Source: Sabellastarte sp. h YS-2021 (Eukaryota; Annelida; Polychaeta; Sabellida; Sabellidae). Taken from it: DNA of 64,000 bases. The notes under the pieces are model-generated. The model had not been told where the DNA came from and did no database searches. It worked only from the letters and a program-made list of their open reading frames with translations. The stretch is taken from contig OZ024936.1 of the NCBI GenBank assembly GCA_964017235.1, forward strand, positions 48,039,028-48,103,027, read 5' to 3'. The stretch's first letter is position 1. Every line of letters starts with the position of its first letter. Positions 53,890-64,000 of the stretch are shown here, in pieces. The position numbers and the translations under genes were made by a program.

Positions 53890-55985
53890 ATGGCCACCGC
53901 CCACCAGTCTTCTAAAGATAAACCCAGATCCAGCAAATGCAATCATTTCTGTCAGCCATTCGACAGTCATGGCTATTGCCCTTCCTGCAGAGATGCAGGG
54001 AAGGGCGATGATCTGTGTGTTACAAAAGCTGGTACTTGTCAAATCTGTGCGTCTTTCACAGACGAACAGTCCACTAAAATTGCTAATAGAAGACGATACA
54101 AGAAAAAACATCCCACTTCACAGGCATCGGACAAAGATCGGGACGAGGTACTTGGCGATTCTTTTGAATCGTTTTCTGGATCGCAAGCCGAACTTGAGGC
54201 TGCGGCCGATCATTTGTTTACTTCACCTCCACGTCCCAGACCCTTATCTTTCGATCCTTTGCCTCTTACTACACCAGGGCGTACTGTTCCTCCCACTCCC
54301 AGTACAGCCTTACATCATAAAGTCCATTCTTCTGTAGAAAAGTCTTTGGACCACAAATTTGATCAGAAATTTGGTGTTTTTCAAGCCAACATCTATGATG
54401 CCCTTAAATCTATGCGTGAAGATTTCCTAAAATCTCAACAAGGGCTGGCTGATAAGATCGCCTCTTTGGCTGTTCGCACCGAACCTCAGACCTCTGTCAG
54501 TGCTTCAGAACCCATGGATATTGAATATGGCCCTTCTCTTCCTCCTCGCCTTCAGGCCGAGCAAGGTTCGGATGTTCGTCTTAGCTCTTCCGAACAGACA
54601 CAGTCTGTTCGCCCCAAGACGTCCACTCTCAAGGTTAACCATGCTCCAATCTCAGGTTCGGGATCTGATTCCGATCATGATCGCCCTTCATATTCTAGAC
54701 CTAAAAAGCACTCTGACAAGTCTAAACATAAGTCAAGGTCCGCATATTTGCCCTCATCGTCAGGGGAGGATCAGTCCCCTAGACGTAGACACAGGTCTCC
54801 CAAGCCCCAGAGAATGGCCTCTGATGATCAGGAACATCCTCAACTTGACCTTGATCCGCCCTACTATAGGGATGTGGCTCTGGCTGACATCCCAAATCAA
54901 TATGCGGAGGAGGTAGATACTTTTCGACGTATCCTCAAATTACCTGATCCGAGGGATTCAGTCCCCAGACCTGCTACTGCTATCATAGGTATCGATGACG
55001 AGGTGGCCGTCCAAGAGCTGAGACCTACGGGTCCATCAGCTATGTTGCCCCTCAACTCTGGTATAAGAGATGCCTTTGACAAATTCAACAATGACCTTAT
55101 GGCTGCAAACCTGGCAGAGGGCAAATACCCAAAGCCCCCCCCCCCCCTTCCACTTCTAAGTGGTACAAGGTTGGACAACCTTGTTTTTCGGAGAAACTCC
55201 AAGATTTAAATGCAGACTTTGCCAAGATCTGTATATCTCCTAAACCTTCGGGGGCCCCTTTAGGCAAGGTCCCACTCTCTGTCCTCAAGGACTTAGAACA
55301 ACAGGCAAGGTACAATCTAACCACATTGAATTTCACGACCACTTTTGCCAAGACATCCTCCTCCTGCAACTCTACCATGAGGAGGTGTCGTTATGGACTA
55401 AAAGAAACCTTCAAGAAGGTCAAGTCCCAGGTCAGGAAAGGTGCCGACCCTGAAAAAGCAGTAAAACGTGGTTATGATGAGGCCTATGACTACTTTGATC
55501 TCTGGGAGAAGACCCTCACTATTCAACATAAGGCCATAACCTGCCTGAGCAAATCCCTTGCCCATATTTTACAAAGGGAACTTTACACAATGGCAACTTC
55601 CGGCTTGCTTAGACGCGAAGCCGAAATGTCCCATCTGCAGCCACAATTAGGGGAAACCAGACGTCAAGAGCTCAGGAATTCCTCTCTCTGGACTCGTTCC
55701 CTGTTCAACTCCCAGTCAGTGAAGGAAGGCGAGGACTTCCTTCTCAAAAAAGGCACCTCAAAAGATGCTCAGGGTTTCGGACCCTACCAAAATAAGCCCT
55801 TTCGTGGTTCCCACCACAATAAGAGAAGAGGCTCCTACAGGAAACGCCCCTTTGGGGGCAATTCCTCCCAAAGCAGCAACTATTCGTTTCCCTCTTCTAG
55901 AGGAAAACCAAACTTCAGAGGCTCCAGGGGTCGTTTTCGACCCCACAACAAAGGAAAAGGGCGTGGAAACCCCTCTTCCCAATGA
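53890..55985 (+). pseudogene. gag: DIRS element 3 gag (frameshifted at a C homopolymer)
   Basis: The ATG at 53890 starts a 439-codon frame with the same Cys/His cluster as element 1 (C17, H19, C21, H27, C30, C33, C43, C50, C53), then Ser/Pro-rich and basic segments. At the run of about 14 C (55133-55147) the frame changes, and gag continues in another frame ('STSKWYKVGQPCF' ...) to a basic Gly/Arg/Asn-rich end at 55985. With one indel in the C run it would be about 698 codons. The run is prone to sequencing or assembly error, so the break may not be real. RT begins within the last 221 bp in +1 register. Confidence 0.82.
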
Positions 55986-57993
55986 CTCCTATCAAGCCTC
56001 AATCAATCCACCAGTAGGAGGTCGCCTCCGTTCTTTCAGGAGAGACTGGCACGCAAACAATTGCTCAGCCAACGTGTTAAATATCATCACCAATGGCTAC
56101 GTTCTGCCATTCCTCTCAAGGCCAAACTTGATAAGATTTCCTCTGATTGTGTCAGAGTACAAGGCCCCTCAAAAAGACCAAGCCTTGGCCGATTGCATCC
56201 AGTCTCTCCTGTTAAAGAACGCTATCGAAAGGGTGGAAAATGTAAAATCTCTCGGGTTTTACAGTCGCCTCTTTCTTGTACCCAAGCCTCACCAAAGGTG
56301 GAGGCCAGTAATAGACCTAAGCAGGCTCAACACTTTTCTACACGTAGAAAAGTTCAAAATGGAAACGCCAGAGTCCATCAGGACTTCTCTGATTCCGGGG
56401 GAATGGGTAGCGTCAATAGACCTGTCGGACGCTTACCTCCACATCCCCATCCATCCAAACTCAAGGAAGTATCTAAGATTTTGCCACAGGTCACAGGTGT
56501 TCCAGTTCACCTCGCTCCCATTCGGACTAGCCACAGCCCCCCAGGTATTCACCATGGTCGTCAAAGAAGTGAAGCTCATGGCCCTCAGCAGAGGACTCAG
56601 ACTTCATCAATACCTGGACGACTGGCTGATCAGGTCTCAGTCCCAGGAGGAAGCATTAGTGAACACTCGGACAGTGGTAGATCTCACCCAGTCCTTGGGA
56701 TGGATCTTAAACCAAGAGAAATCAGAACTGAAACCAACTCAGGTGTTCTCGTTCGTGGGCTACGAATACCACCTAGATTCAGCCCTTGTAAAACCCACTC
56801 AAGAGAGATGGCTCAAACTTCAGGATTTGATCCTACGACTCAAGTCGAAACATGTTTTGACTGCAAGATGTTTGATGTCTCTAATTGGGTTGCTAGCCTC
56901 AACGGAGAAGATGGTCCCGGAGGGACGCCTTCACATGAGACCGTTTCAGTTTCACCTGAAAGAGCACTGGAAATTTCCTCAGTCGCTGGACAGCCTCCTT
57001 CCCTGGACAGAAGTCATTTCTGCTCATCTGGACTGGTGGCAGAATCCTGCAAAGGTGATGATAGGCGCCGACCTTCATCCCAAAGACCACAGTATCCAAC
57101 TCTTTACAGACGCCTCAAACGAAGGCTGGGGCGCTCACTTAGAACAAAGTTCTACAAAAGGTCTGTGGTCACCTCAGGAAAAAGGACTTCACATAAACGT
57201 CCTAGAATTGAAAGCTGTCTTTCTGGCTTTGAGACACTTCAAAGACCAGTGTCAGGACCAAACAGTGCTAGTTGCCACGGACAACTCAACTGTGGTAGCT
57301 TACATAAACAAACAAGGGGGAACACACTCGGCGGAGATGTGCACACTCCTGTGGAGACTCATGACCTGGTGCCACCACTATCACATAATCTTGAAAGCCA
57401 GACACATTCCAGGGTGCCTGAATGTGATGGCCGACCTACTTTCCAGGTCGAACCAGGTTCAGTCGACCGAATGGTCACTCCATCCACAGGTGTTCAAACA
57501 GATCTGCCGAAAGTGGTTCACTCCCCACGTGGACCTTTTTGCCACTCATCTGAACCACAAGCTCCCTCTGTACGTGTCTCCTATCCCAGACCCCCAGGCC
57601 TGGGACATAGATGCTCTAAACATAGACTGGACGGGTCTCACTGCTTATGCTTACCCTCCAACGGCTCTCCTTTACAGGGTGATCCAAAAAATCAGGCAAT
57701 GCACCTGCCTGATCATTGTAATAGCCCCAGGCTGGCCAGGGATGCCCTGGTTCTGGGACCTAGTGCAGCTCTCAACAGAGATCCCTCTACAACTCCCGGT
57801 GTCGACAACACTCCTCAAGCAGTCCCACAACTTCGTGTTCCACAGCTCCCCGCAGCACCTCAACCTCCACGCCTGGTCACTAGGAGTGGACAACTCCAAG
57901 AACAAGGCTTCTCTGTGGAAGTGGCAGAGAGAATTGCTGCACCTCAGCGGTCTTCAACAAGGAACATCTACAAATCAAAGTGGGCCTATTTGA
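55765..57993 (+). CDS. pol: DIRS element 3 reverse transcriptase / RNase H / Dam-like methyltransferase polyprotein
   Basis: 742 codons, intact. Conserved sequence starts near 55997 ('PPVGGRLRSF'), only a few codons after the gag stop, so the upstream ATG may not be the real start. RT: 'IDLSDAYLHIPI', 'TSLPFGLATAPQVFT', YLDD at residues 283-286. RNase H: 'FTDASNEGWGAH' (D449), 'ELKAVFLAL', 'ATDNSTVVAYIN', 'ARHIPGCLNVMADLLSR'. Dam-like segment: 'VDLFATHLNHKLP', 'YAYPP', 'IAPGWPGMPWFWDL'. Register is +1 to gag, as in elements 1 and 2. No cysteine-rich domain lies between gag and RT here. Confidence 0.92.
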   Translation: MLRVSDPTKISPFVVPTTIREEAPTGNAPLGAIPPKAATIRFPLLEENQTSEAPGVVFDPTTKEKGVETPLPNDSYQASINPPVGGRLRSFRRDWHANNCSANVLNIITNGYVLPFLSRPNLIRFPLIVSEYKAPQKDQALADCIQSLLLKNAIERVENVKSLGFYSRLFLVPKPHQRWRPVIDLSRLNTFLHVEKFKMETPESIRTSLIPGEWVASIDLSDAYLHIPIHPNSRKYLRFCHRSQVFQFTSLPFGLATAPQVFTMVVKEVKLMALSRGLRLHQYLDDWLIRSQSQEEALVNTRTVVDLTQSLGWILNQEKSELKPTQVFSFVGYEYHLDSALVKPTQERWLKLQDLILRLKSKHVLTARCLMSLIGLLASTEKMVPEGRLHMRPFQFHLKEHWKFPQSLDSLLPWTEVISAHLDWWQNPAKVMIGADLHPKDHSIQLFTDASNEGWGAHLEQSSTKGLWSPQEKGLHINVLELKAVFLALRHFKDQCQDQTVLVATDNSTVVAYINKQGGTHSAEMCTLLWRLMTWCHHYHIILKARHIPGCLNVMADLLSRSNQVQSTEWSLHPQVFKQICRKWFTPHVDLFATHLNHKLPLYVSPIPDPQAWDIDALNIDWTGLTAYAYPPTALLYRVIQKIRQCTCLIIVIAPGWPGMPWFWDLVQLSTEIPLQLPVSTTLLKQSHNFVFHSSPQHLNLHAWSLGVDNSKNKASLWKWQRELLHLSGLQQGTSTNQSGPI

Positions 57994-58957
57994 AAAATGG
58001 TGCAGAGATAATTCGGTGGATTTCTCCTCACCATCTGTGAAGCAAATCTCAGATTTCTTTATGTATCTGTACCAAGACCTAAACAGGCGCCCCTCTACCA
58101 TTGATGGTTACAGGACAGCTATTGTTGACACTCTGGGCCCTACGGCCCAGCATATTGCCCATAATGAGGACCTTCACAGGTTGCTCTCCAGTTTTCACAG
58201 GGATCGCCCCAAGAGTTCCAGAAACCTTCCTCAGTGGAACCTATCTGTTGTCCTCAATGAGCTCACAAAAGCGCCCTTTGAGCCTATGAAAGACACAGAC
58301 CTCAAACATCTCACTCTCAAGACTGCTTTCTTGCTAGCTCTGGCCTCCGGCAAGCGCCGCAGTGAAATCCACGCCTGGGTCGCAAACAAAGTATCTAATC
58401 TAGGCCAATGGGAAAAGGTACCCTTGTTCCCTTCATCAGATTTTATAGCCAAAAACCAGCTAGCAAGAGAAGGTTCTCAAAGTGTGTCTCCGGTGACTAT
58501 TCCTGCCTTGACTACCATTGTAGATAGACAATTTAAAGAAGACAGGACCTTGTGTCCTGTACGGGCTTTGAGGTACTATCTGGACCGAACCAAGGACCTG
58601 AGAGGGTCCCGGTCCCTTCTTTTCATCTCCTTCAAGAAAGGACATACCTCAGATATCAGACCCGCTACTCTCTCTTCATGGTTGAAACAAACCATTCTAC
58701 TTTGTTATAAGCAAGCAGACCAGCAAGCCTTGGACTTAGTCCAAGTTAAAGCGCATGACATTAGGGCCTTCGCAGCCTCTAAGGCTTTTTACGGTGGGGT
58801 ATCGGTGGACCAGATCATGCAAGCATGTCACTGGAAAGCTCACAACACGTTTACCAATTTTTATCTAAAAGACCTTACTTGGTCGGACAACGACAACAAC
58901 ATGTATCTGGGACCAGTAGTAGCGGCTCAACAGGTCCTAGACCCTTCTCCTCAGTGA
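57876..58957 (+). pseudogene. DIRS element 3 tyrosine recombinase (one-base frameshift near its start)
   Basis: Recombinase similarity starts in the gag frame ('LQEQGFSVEVAERIAAPQ', ending at 58040) and moves to another frame at about 57980-57990, where one base seems missing beside TTTGAAAAATGG. The rest (57980-58957) is open: 'RRPSTIDGYRTAIVD', 'GKRRSEIHAW' (R127), 'HDIRAFAASK' (H259, R262), 'CHWKAHNTFTNFYL' (H284, Y295), numbered from 57980. All catalytic residues are present. The gag frame upstream is open from the gag TGA (55983) to 58040. Confidence 0.85.
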
Positions 58958-58973
58958 TGTCTTCTTCGGAAAG

Positions 58974-58990
58974 AAAAGGGGGGGGGGGGG
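58974..58990 (+). other. A4G13 purine tract of DIRS element 3
   Basis: AAAA plus 13 G, 16 bp after the YR stop, same position as in elements 1 and 2. Confidence 0.6.
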
Positions 58991-59434
58991 CACGTCCGCT
59001 ACAGCTAAGCCTTCAGGAGTCTCCCCAGGTCTAGGTATAAGCTACCTCATCAGGGTGTTACAGGTAAGGTCTCACATATTAAATTTACATTAACTTTAAA
59101 TTCTTGGGACCATAAGGTTGTCTTATAAATAAGGTTGCAAATAGCAATTCTCGAACCTTGACCTCATTTTTGACGTCATAGCCCTTAGGGGTTCTTCCTA
59201 TCTGTGTACTCCGGGTACACAATCCTCCTTCCAAACACCCTACAGTGTACGACACTGTGTATTCTCATCAGGTTTTTGGCTCTTTACAAGTCCGACCTTC
59301 AGGATTGGGACTCTGTAAATGGGACTCAGACTGGAAATTTTTTGGAACTATTTTTTATTACTCTCAATTCGAGAAAAACAACATTCAGACCTTCCAGTCT
59401 CAGCTGTAATCCCTCCACCGGGCGGTTGAATTCA
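58991..59434 (+). other. DIRS element 3 3' untranslated region
   Basis: No coding sequence. An 83-codon frame here is not conserved in the other elements. Confidence 0.5.
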
Positions 59435-59537
59435 GCATTCAGTCCCACATGGTAAGCTATTGTAGCGCAATAAAATTGAAAATTTTAATTACTTAAATGT
59501 AGCTTTTATAAGCTACAAGCTTACCATGTGGGACTGA
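59435..59537 (+). repeat. DIRS element 3 internal complementary region
   Basis: 'cattcagtcccacatggtaa' to 'ttaccatgtgggactga' with the join GCGCAATAAAA/TTGAAAATTT. Halves are complementary to the left and right ends respectively. Confidence 0.93.
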
Positions 59538-59597
59538 GAAGAGTCCCACCCTACCTCCCCGCTGTATTACAGCTGAGGGGACATGGGTTTAATCTCA

Positions 59598-59781
59598 ACG
59601 AAAAGGAGGCTGATACACAGGAAGTGATGACGTCACGACAACCTATGAGGCCGAACCAACTGCATGCTTGTTTTTCTCGAGCGTTGGTCGTCTGTGCCTC
59701 GCGGCAACCAGTAAAGCATTCAGTCCCACATGGTAAGCTTGTAGCTTATAAAAGCTACATTTAAGTAATTAAAATTTTCAA
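59598..59781 (-). repeat. DIRS element 3 right inverted terminal repeat and terminus
   Basis: Contains TGACGTCA at 59628-59635. Ends 'ttaagtaattaaaattttca' at 59781. Confidence 0.9.
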
Positions 59782-60289
59782 ATTTCGAGCGAATTTTAGA
59801 CCCACAGGATAGTACAAGAGTATCCTATGCCAAGGGGAAAAAGGTATGTAGTTTGGAATTGTATCTCCATAGCTAAGTGAGTAATAGCTACTTTGTCAAT
59901 TTTTAGTGATAACCATAATGAGTAAATGGCTTATATCTTCAAAAGTATTGCAGCCACACAATTTTGTTCCAATATGTTGTTCACCTACTTTCTCCACAGC
60001 TACAACGTGGTCAATAGTTTGGAAGTGTATCTCCATAGCTAAGTGAGTAATAGCTACTTTTTCAATTTTTAATTATAACCATAATGAGTAAATGGCTTAT
60101 ATCTTCAAAAGTATTGCAGCTACACAATTTCTCTCAAATATGTTGTTCATGTACTTTCTCCACAGCTACAATTTCGAGCAAATTTTTGACCCACAGGGTA
60201 GTACAAGAGTATCCTATGCTAAGGGGAAAAAGGTTTGGTGAACTTTGTTCTACTTTTGAGTGAGTAATAGCACTTTACCTAATATAATT

Positions 60290-60725
60290 GTATCCCCGGC
60301 GCAAAGCGGGGATACTATGGATTCATCATCGTCGTCGTCCGCGTTCACAGAGATTTCTTGTTAGCAACCTACAGTCCACATTTCTTTCCAGATTTCTTTG
60401 ATATTTGGCAGGTGGCTTGGTATGCTAGAGGACTCGCCACCCTATCTTTTTGGTAGGGTTTATGTGTAAATTAGGCCTGTGGTAGACAAAAATATCTAAA
60501 ATGTGGAATATTGCTTGTTATCGACCTACAGTCCACATTTCTTTCCAGATTTCTTTCATATTTGGCAGGTGGCTTAATATTCTGGAGGACTCGCCACCCT
60601 ATCTTTTTGGTAGGCTTTATGTCTGAATTAGGCCTGTGGTAGACAAAAATGTCTAAAATGTGGAGTATTACTTGTTAGCGACCTACAGTCCACATTTCTT
60701 TCATATTTGACAGGTGGCTTTTCTC
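60290..60725 (+). mobile_element. Family C repeat element with ~175-bp units
   Basis: Starts with hairpin TATCCCCGGCGCAAAGCGGGGATA and ATCATCGTCGTCGTCCGCG. About 2.5 units follow with 'acctacagtccacatttctt', 'tatttggcaggtggctt' and 'gaggactcgccaccctatct'. Inserted in family A copy 3. The 3' end is lost or unclear. Confidence 0.6.
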
Positions 60726-61600
60726 TTAAAAGTATTGCAGATAGCCAATTTTTCTCATATAACTCATTTGTCTACTTTTGGGAGAGCTTTCACATGGTGA
60801 AGTTTCAGACCCGTAGATAATTACTCACCTACTTAAAATGAGTAAATGTGAATTATCTCTAAAAGTATTGCAGATAGCCAATTTTTCTCAAATAACTCAT
60901 TCACCTACTTTTGGGAGAGCTTTCACTCCGTGAAGTTTCAGACCCATAGCTAATTACTCACCTACTCAAAATGAGTAAATGCGAATTATCTCTAAAAGTA
61001 TTGCAGATAGCTAATTTCTCTCAAATAACTGATTCACCTACTTTTGGGAGAGCTTTCACATGGTGAAGTTTCATACCCGTAGATAATTTATTCACCTACT
61101 CACAATGAGTAAATGCTAATTATCTCTAAAAGTATTGCAGATACCCAATTTTTATCAAATAACTCATCTACTTTTGGAAGAGCTTTCACATGGTGAAGTT
61201 CCAGACCCGTAGGTAATTACTCACCTACTCAAAATGAGTAAATGCGAATTATCTCTAAAAGCATTGCAGATAGCCAATTTTTCTCAAATAACTCCTTCAT
61301 CTACTTTTGGGAGAGCTTTCACTTGGTGAGGTTTCAGACCTGTAGCTAATTATTCACGTACTCAAAATGAGTGAATGCGAATTATCTCTAGAAGTATTGC
61401 AGATAGCAAGTATTTCTCAAATAACTCGTTCACCTACATTTTGGAGAGCTTTCAATTAGTGAATTTTCAGATCCGTAGCTAATTACTCACCTACTCAAAA
61501 TGAGTAAATGCCTATTATCACTAAAAGTATTGCAGATAGCCAGTATTTCTCAAATAAGTCATTCACCTACATTTTGAAAAGCTTTCACATGCTAAAGTTT
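60725..61600 (+). repeat. ~137-bp tandem array, about 6 copies
   Basis: Same units as 17040-19095, followed by the junction ('cacatgctaaagttttttca') that is split by family B in copy 1. Confidence 0.85.
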
Positions 61601-62749
61601 TTTCATGAATTTTTAAAATAATTTTTAATGCATTAAAGTTAATGAAATCATGCACTAAATCAATTATAACTTGAAAAGTATTGCATTTAGAGCACTTCGT
61701 TAAAATATGTTATTCAGCCACTTTTCCATAGCTACAACATGGTGAGTAACTTGGGGTGTTATCTCAATAGCTAAGTGAGTAATAGCTACTTTTGGATTTT
61801 TCACTAACTTCCATCATGAGTAAAATCACTTGTAACTTGAAAACTATTGCATTTAGAGAATTTTGTGCAAATATGTTGTTCATCTACTTTTGGGTCAGCT
61901 ATAACATAGTAAAATTTCAGACCTCTAGCTCATGGCATAGCTGAGTAATAGGTACTTTTAGGTTATAACTGTTGAGTAAATCACTTATAACTTGAAAACT
62001 GTTGCATTTAGATTATTTAGTTTCAATATGTTATTCACCTATTTTGAGGCAGCCATAACGTAGTAAAATTCCAGACCTGTGGCTCATTGCATAGTTGAGT
62101 AATAGCTAATTTGAGGTCCTTACTCAACACTAAATCATTTATAACTTGAAAAGTATTGCATTTAGAGCATTTTCTTGAAATATGTATTCAGCTACTTTTT
62201 CCATAGCTACAACATGGTGAGTAACTTGGGTGTCTATTTCAATAGCTAAGTGAGTAATAGCTACTTTTGTACTTTTCATTAACTTCCATCATGAGTAAAA
62301 CCACTTGTAACTTGAAAAATTTGCATTTAAAGAATTTTGTGCAAATATGTTATTCACCTACTTTTGGGTCAGCTATAACATAGTAAACTTTCAGACCTGT
62401 AGCTCATGGCATAGCTGAGTAATAGCTACTTTTGCCTTTGCCGGTGGATACATCTTGCATCTGGCCATAGATGCGTCCTTGGCCTAGTTATATGACTTAT
62501 AACTGTCAATGAGTAAATGGCTTATGTCTTCAAAAGTATTCCAGCTACACAATTTTGTTCCAATATGTTGTTCAGCTACTTTCTCCACAGCTACAACATG
62601 GTCAGTAGTTTGGAAGTGTATCTCCATGGCTAAGTGAGTAATAGCTACTCTTTAATTTTTAATGATAACCATAATGAGTAAATGGCTTATATCTTCAAAA
62701 GTATTGCATCTACACCATTTCTCTCAAATATGTTGTTCATGTACTTTTT

Positions 62750-64000
62750 ATGTCAGCTGACTTGTCAGTCAGCTGGCATTATGTCGTCACTCTGCGGCGT
62801 GGGCGTACGCGTCCGCGTCCGCGTGAACAACTTCTCCTCCAAAACTACAAGGCCTAGAGACGTGCTGTTTTTTTTAAAAGATACCTTATCTATCGAGGAT
62901 GAAAAATTGTTCAAGGCATGCAAATCTGTCTGTTCGTCTGTTTGCTAGAGACATTACAAGGGGGGTACCCCCACCAAAAGTGTGAAAATTTCAACTTTTT
63001 ATCACAATTTTCTCAGTGACTATTGCAGGGATTTCTCTCATATCTTGCATATATGTACTAGGCCAGAGGTAGATTCTCTTGTGTGAGTATGAGACCTGGA
63101 TCTGTCTTACTTTTTTTTTAATAAATTTTTTTAATAATTTTTAATGCATTAAAATTCATGAAATCATGCACAAAATCATTTATAACTTGAAAACTGTTGC
63201 ATCTAGAGCATTTTGTTAAAATATGTTATTCAGCTACTTTTTTCATAGCTACAATATGGTGAGTAAGTTGGGTGCCTGTCTCAATAGCTAAGTGAGTAAT
63301 AGCTACTTTTGGGCTTTTCAGTAACTTCCATCATGAGTAGAATCACTTGTAACTTAAAAACTATTGCATTTAGAGAATTTCGTATAAATATGTTATTCAG
63401 CTACTTTTGGGTCAGCTATAACATAGTAAAATTTTAGACCTGTAGCTCATGGCATAGCTGAGTAATAGCTACTTTTACGTTATCACTGTTGAGTAAATTG
63501 CTTATAACTTCAAAACTATTGCATTTAGAGAATTTCGTATAAATATGTTATTCAGCTACTTTTGGGTCAGCTATAACATAGTAAAATTTCAGACCTGTAG
63601 CTCATGGCATAGCTGAGTAATAGCTACTTTTAGGTTATCACTGTTGAGTAAATCGCTTATAACTTGGAAACTATTGCATTTACAGTATTTTGTTTCAATA
63701 TGTTATTCACCTATTTTGGGATCAGCTATAACATAGTGAAGTTTCAGATCTGTGGCTCATTGCATAGCTGAGTAATAGCTACTTTGAAGTTCTCACTATT
63801 GAGTAAATCAGTTGTAATTGGAAAACTATTGCATTTAGAGAATTTCGTATAAATATGTTATTCAGCTACTTTTGGGTCAGCTATAACATAGTAAAATTTC
63901 AGACCTGTAGCTCATGGCATAGCTGAGTAATAGCTACTTTTAGGTCATCACTATTGAGTAAATCAGTTGTAACTTGAAAACTATTGCATTTACAGTATTT
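62750..64000 (+). mobile_element. Family B element, copy 3 (partial, runs off the window)
   Basis: 5' end ATGTCAGCTGACTTGTCAGT, GCGTACGCGTCCGCGTCCGC tract and the ~370-bp conserved block, very close to copy 1, then 155-bp tandem units. The 3' end lies beyond 64000. Confidence 0.65.

Larger units (their letters stand above)
53466..59781 (+). mobile_element. DIRS-like retrotransposon, element 3 (complete, two frameshifts)
   Basis: 6316 bp. Terminal repeats 53478-53625 and 59598-59740 appear identical, implying a recent insertion. The ICR at 59435-59537 joins complements of both ends and fixes the termini at TTTTATTGCG and AATTTTCAA. Flanks rejoin to 'agatatggagca|atttcgagcg', matching the related family A sequence near 51391-51440, with no target duplication. 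Protein sequences are clearly more distant from elements 1 and 2 than those are from each other. Confidence 0.93.
52717..64000 (+). mobile_element. Family A element, copy 3 (continues past the window; holds DIRS element 3, a family C and a family B element)
   Basis: Starts 'attatccccgcccggt...ggagggagattat' with GTGTGTGTGCGTGCGTGCG, parallel to 14512 and its following ~150 bp. Units with 'gctaagtgagtaatagctac' fill 52880-53460, 59830-60280 and 61600-62745. The 137-bp array at 60725-61600 matches 17040-19090. Its 3' end is not in the window. Confidence 0.5.

Noticed and set aside
39799..64000. Expected next WDR48 exon
   Set aside because: I looked for the next conserved WDR48 motifs and saw none; it is probably outside the window or was overlooked.

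Overview
This is eukaryotic DNA: AT-rich and intron-rich, carrying three exons of one animal gene among many mobile elements. The element types (animal-type DIRS retrotransposons, Helitron/Helentron-like elements with tandem-repeat cores, tRNA-derived SINEs, TA-flanked MITEs) suggest a marine invertebrate, probably a mollusc. The taxon is an inference. No bacterial operon, CRISPR array, rRNA or functional tRNA was seen.

Host gene: three + strand exons (13598-13663, 31299-31404, 39701-39798) with AG/GT borders and compatible phases encode a consecutive piece of WDR48/UAF1, the WD40 activator of the deubiquitinases USP1, USP12 and USP46. The introns are 17.6 kb and 8.3 kb, and the next intron runs past 39.8 kb. 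Upstream and downstream exons were not recognised here.

DIRS (tyrosine-recombinase) retrotransposons: three, all in the sense of the host gene. Element 1 (20255-26419) looks intact: inverted terminal repeats, gag, RT/RNase H/Dam-like methyltransferase, tyrosine recombinase (YR) and internal complementary region. Element 2 (about 33660-39155) has lost its 5' end and is decayed. Element 3 (53466-59781) is complete apart from two single-base-type frameshifts at homopolymers. In elements 1 and 3 the flanks rejoin to a sensible empty site without target duplication. All three share a layout: RT is +1 relative to gag, while the frame after the gag TGA stays open and leads towards YR. In elements 1 and 2 the TGA is followed by a CARYYA-type readthrough context and then a conserved cysteine-rich domain.

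Repeat nests: 14.5-29.3 kb, 47.7-51.7 kb and 52.7-64 kb are nested non-autonomous elements. Outer family A has matching CTCCCGCC/GGCGGGAG subterminal repeats and cores of about 137, 155-160 or 320 bp tandem units. It is invaded by family B (CAGCTGAC subterminal repeats, 3' hairpin plus TCTTGT end), and DIRS elements inserted into both. Smaller relatives (D, F, G, H) lie at 1.2-3, 4.1-4.9, 13.7-14.5, 30.3-30.9, 44.3-47.1 and 52.2-52.7 kb. Remaining DNA holds LINE fragments, two SINE families, four 225-bp copies of a TA-flanked MITE, two other TIR elements, and AT-rich sequence with nothing recognisable.
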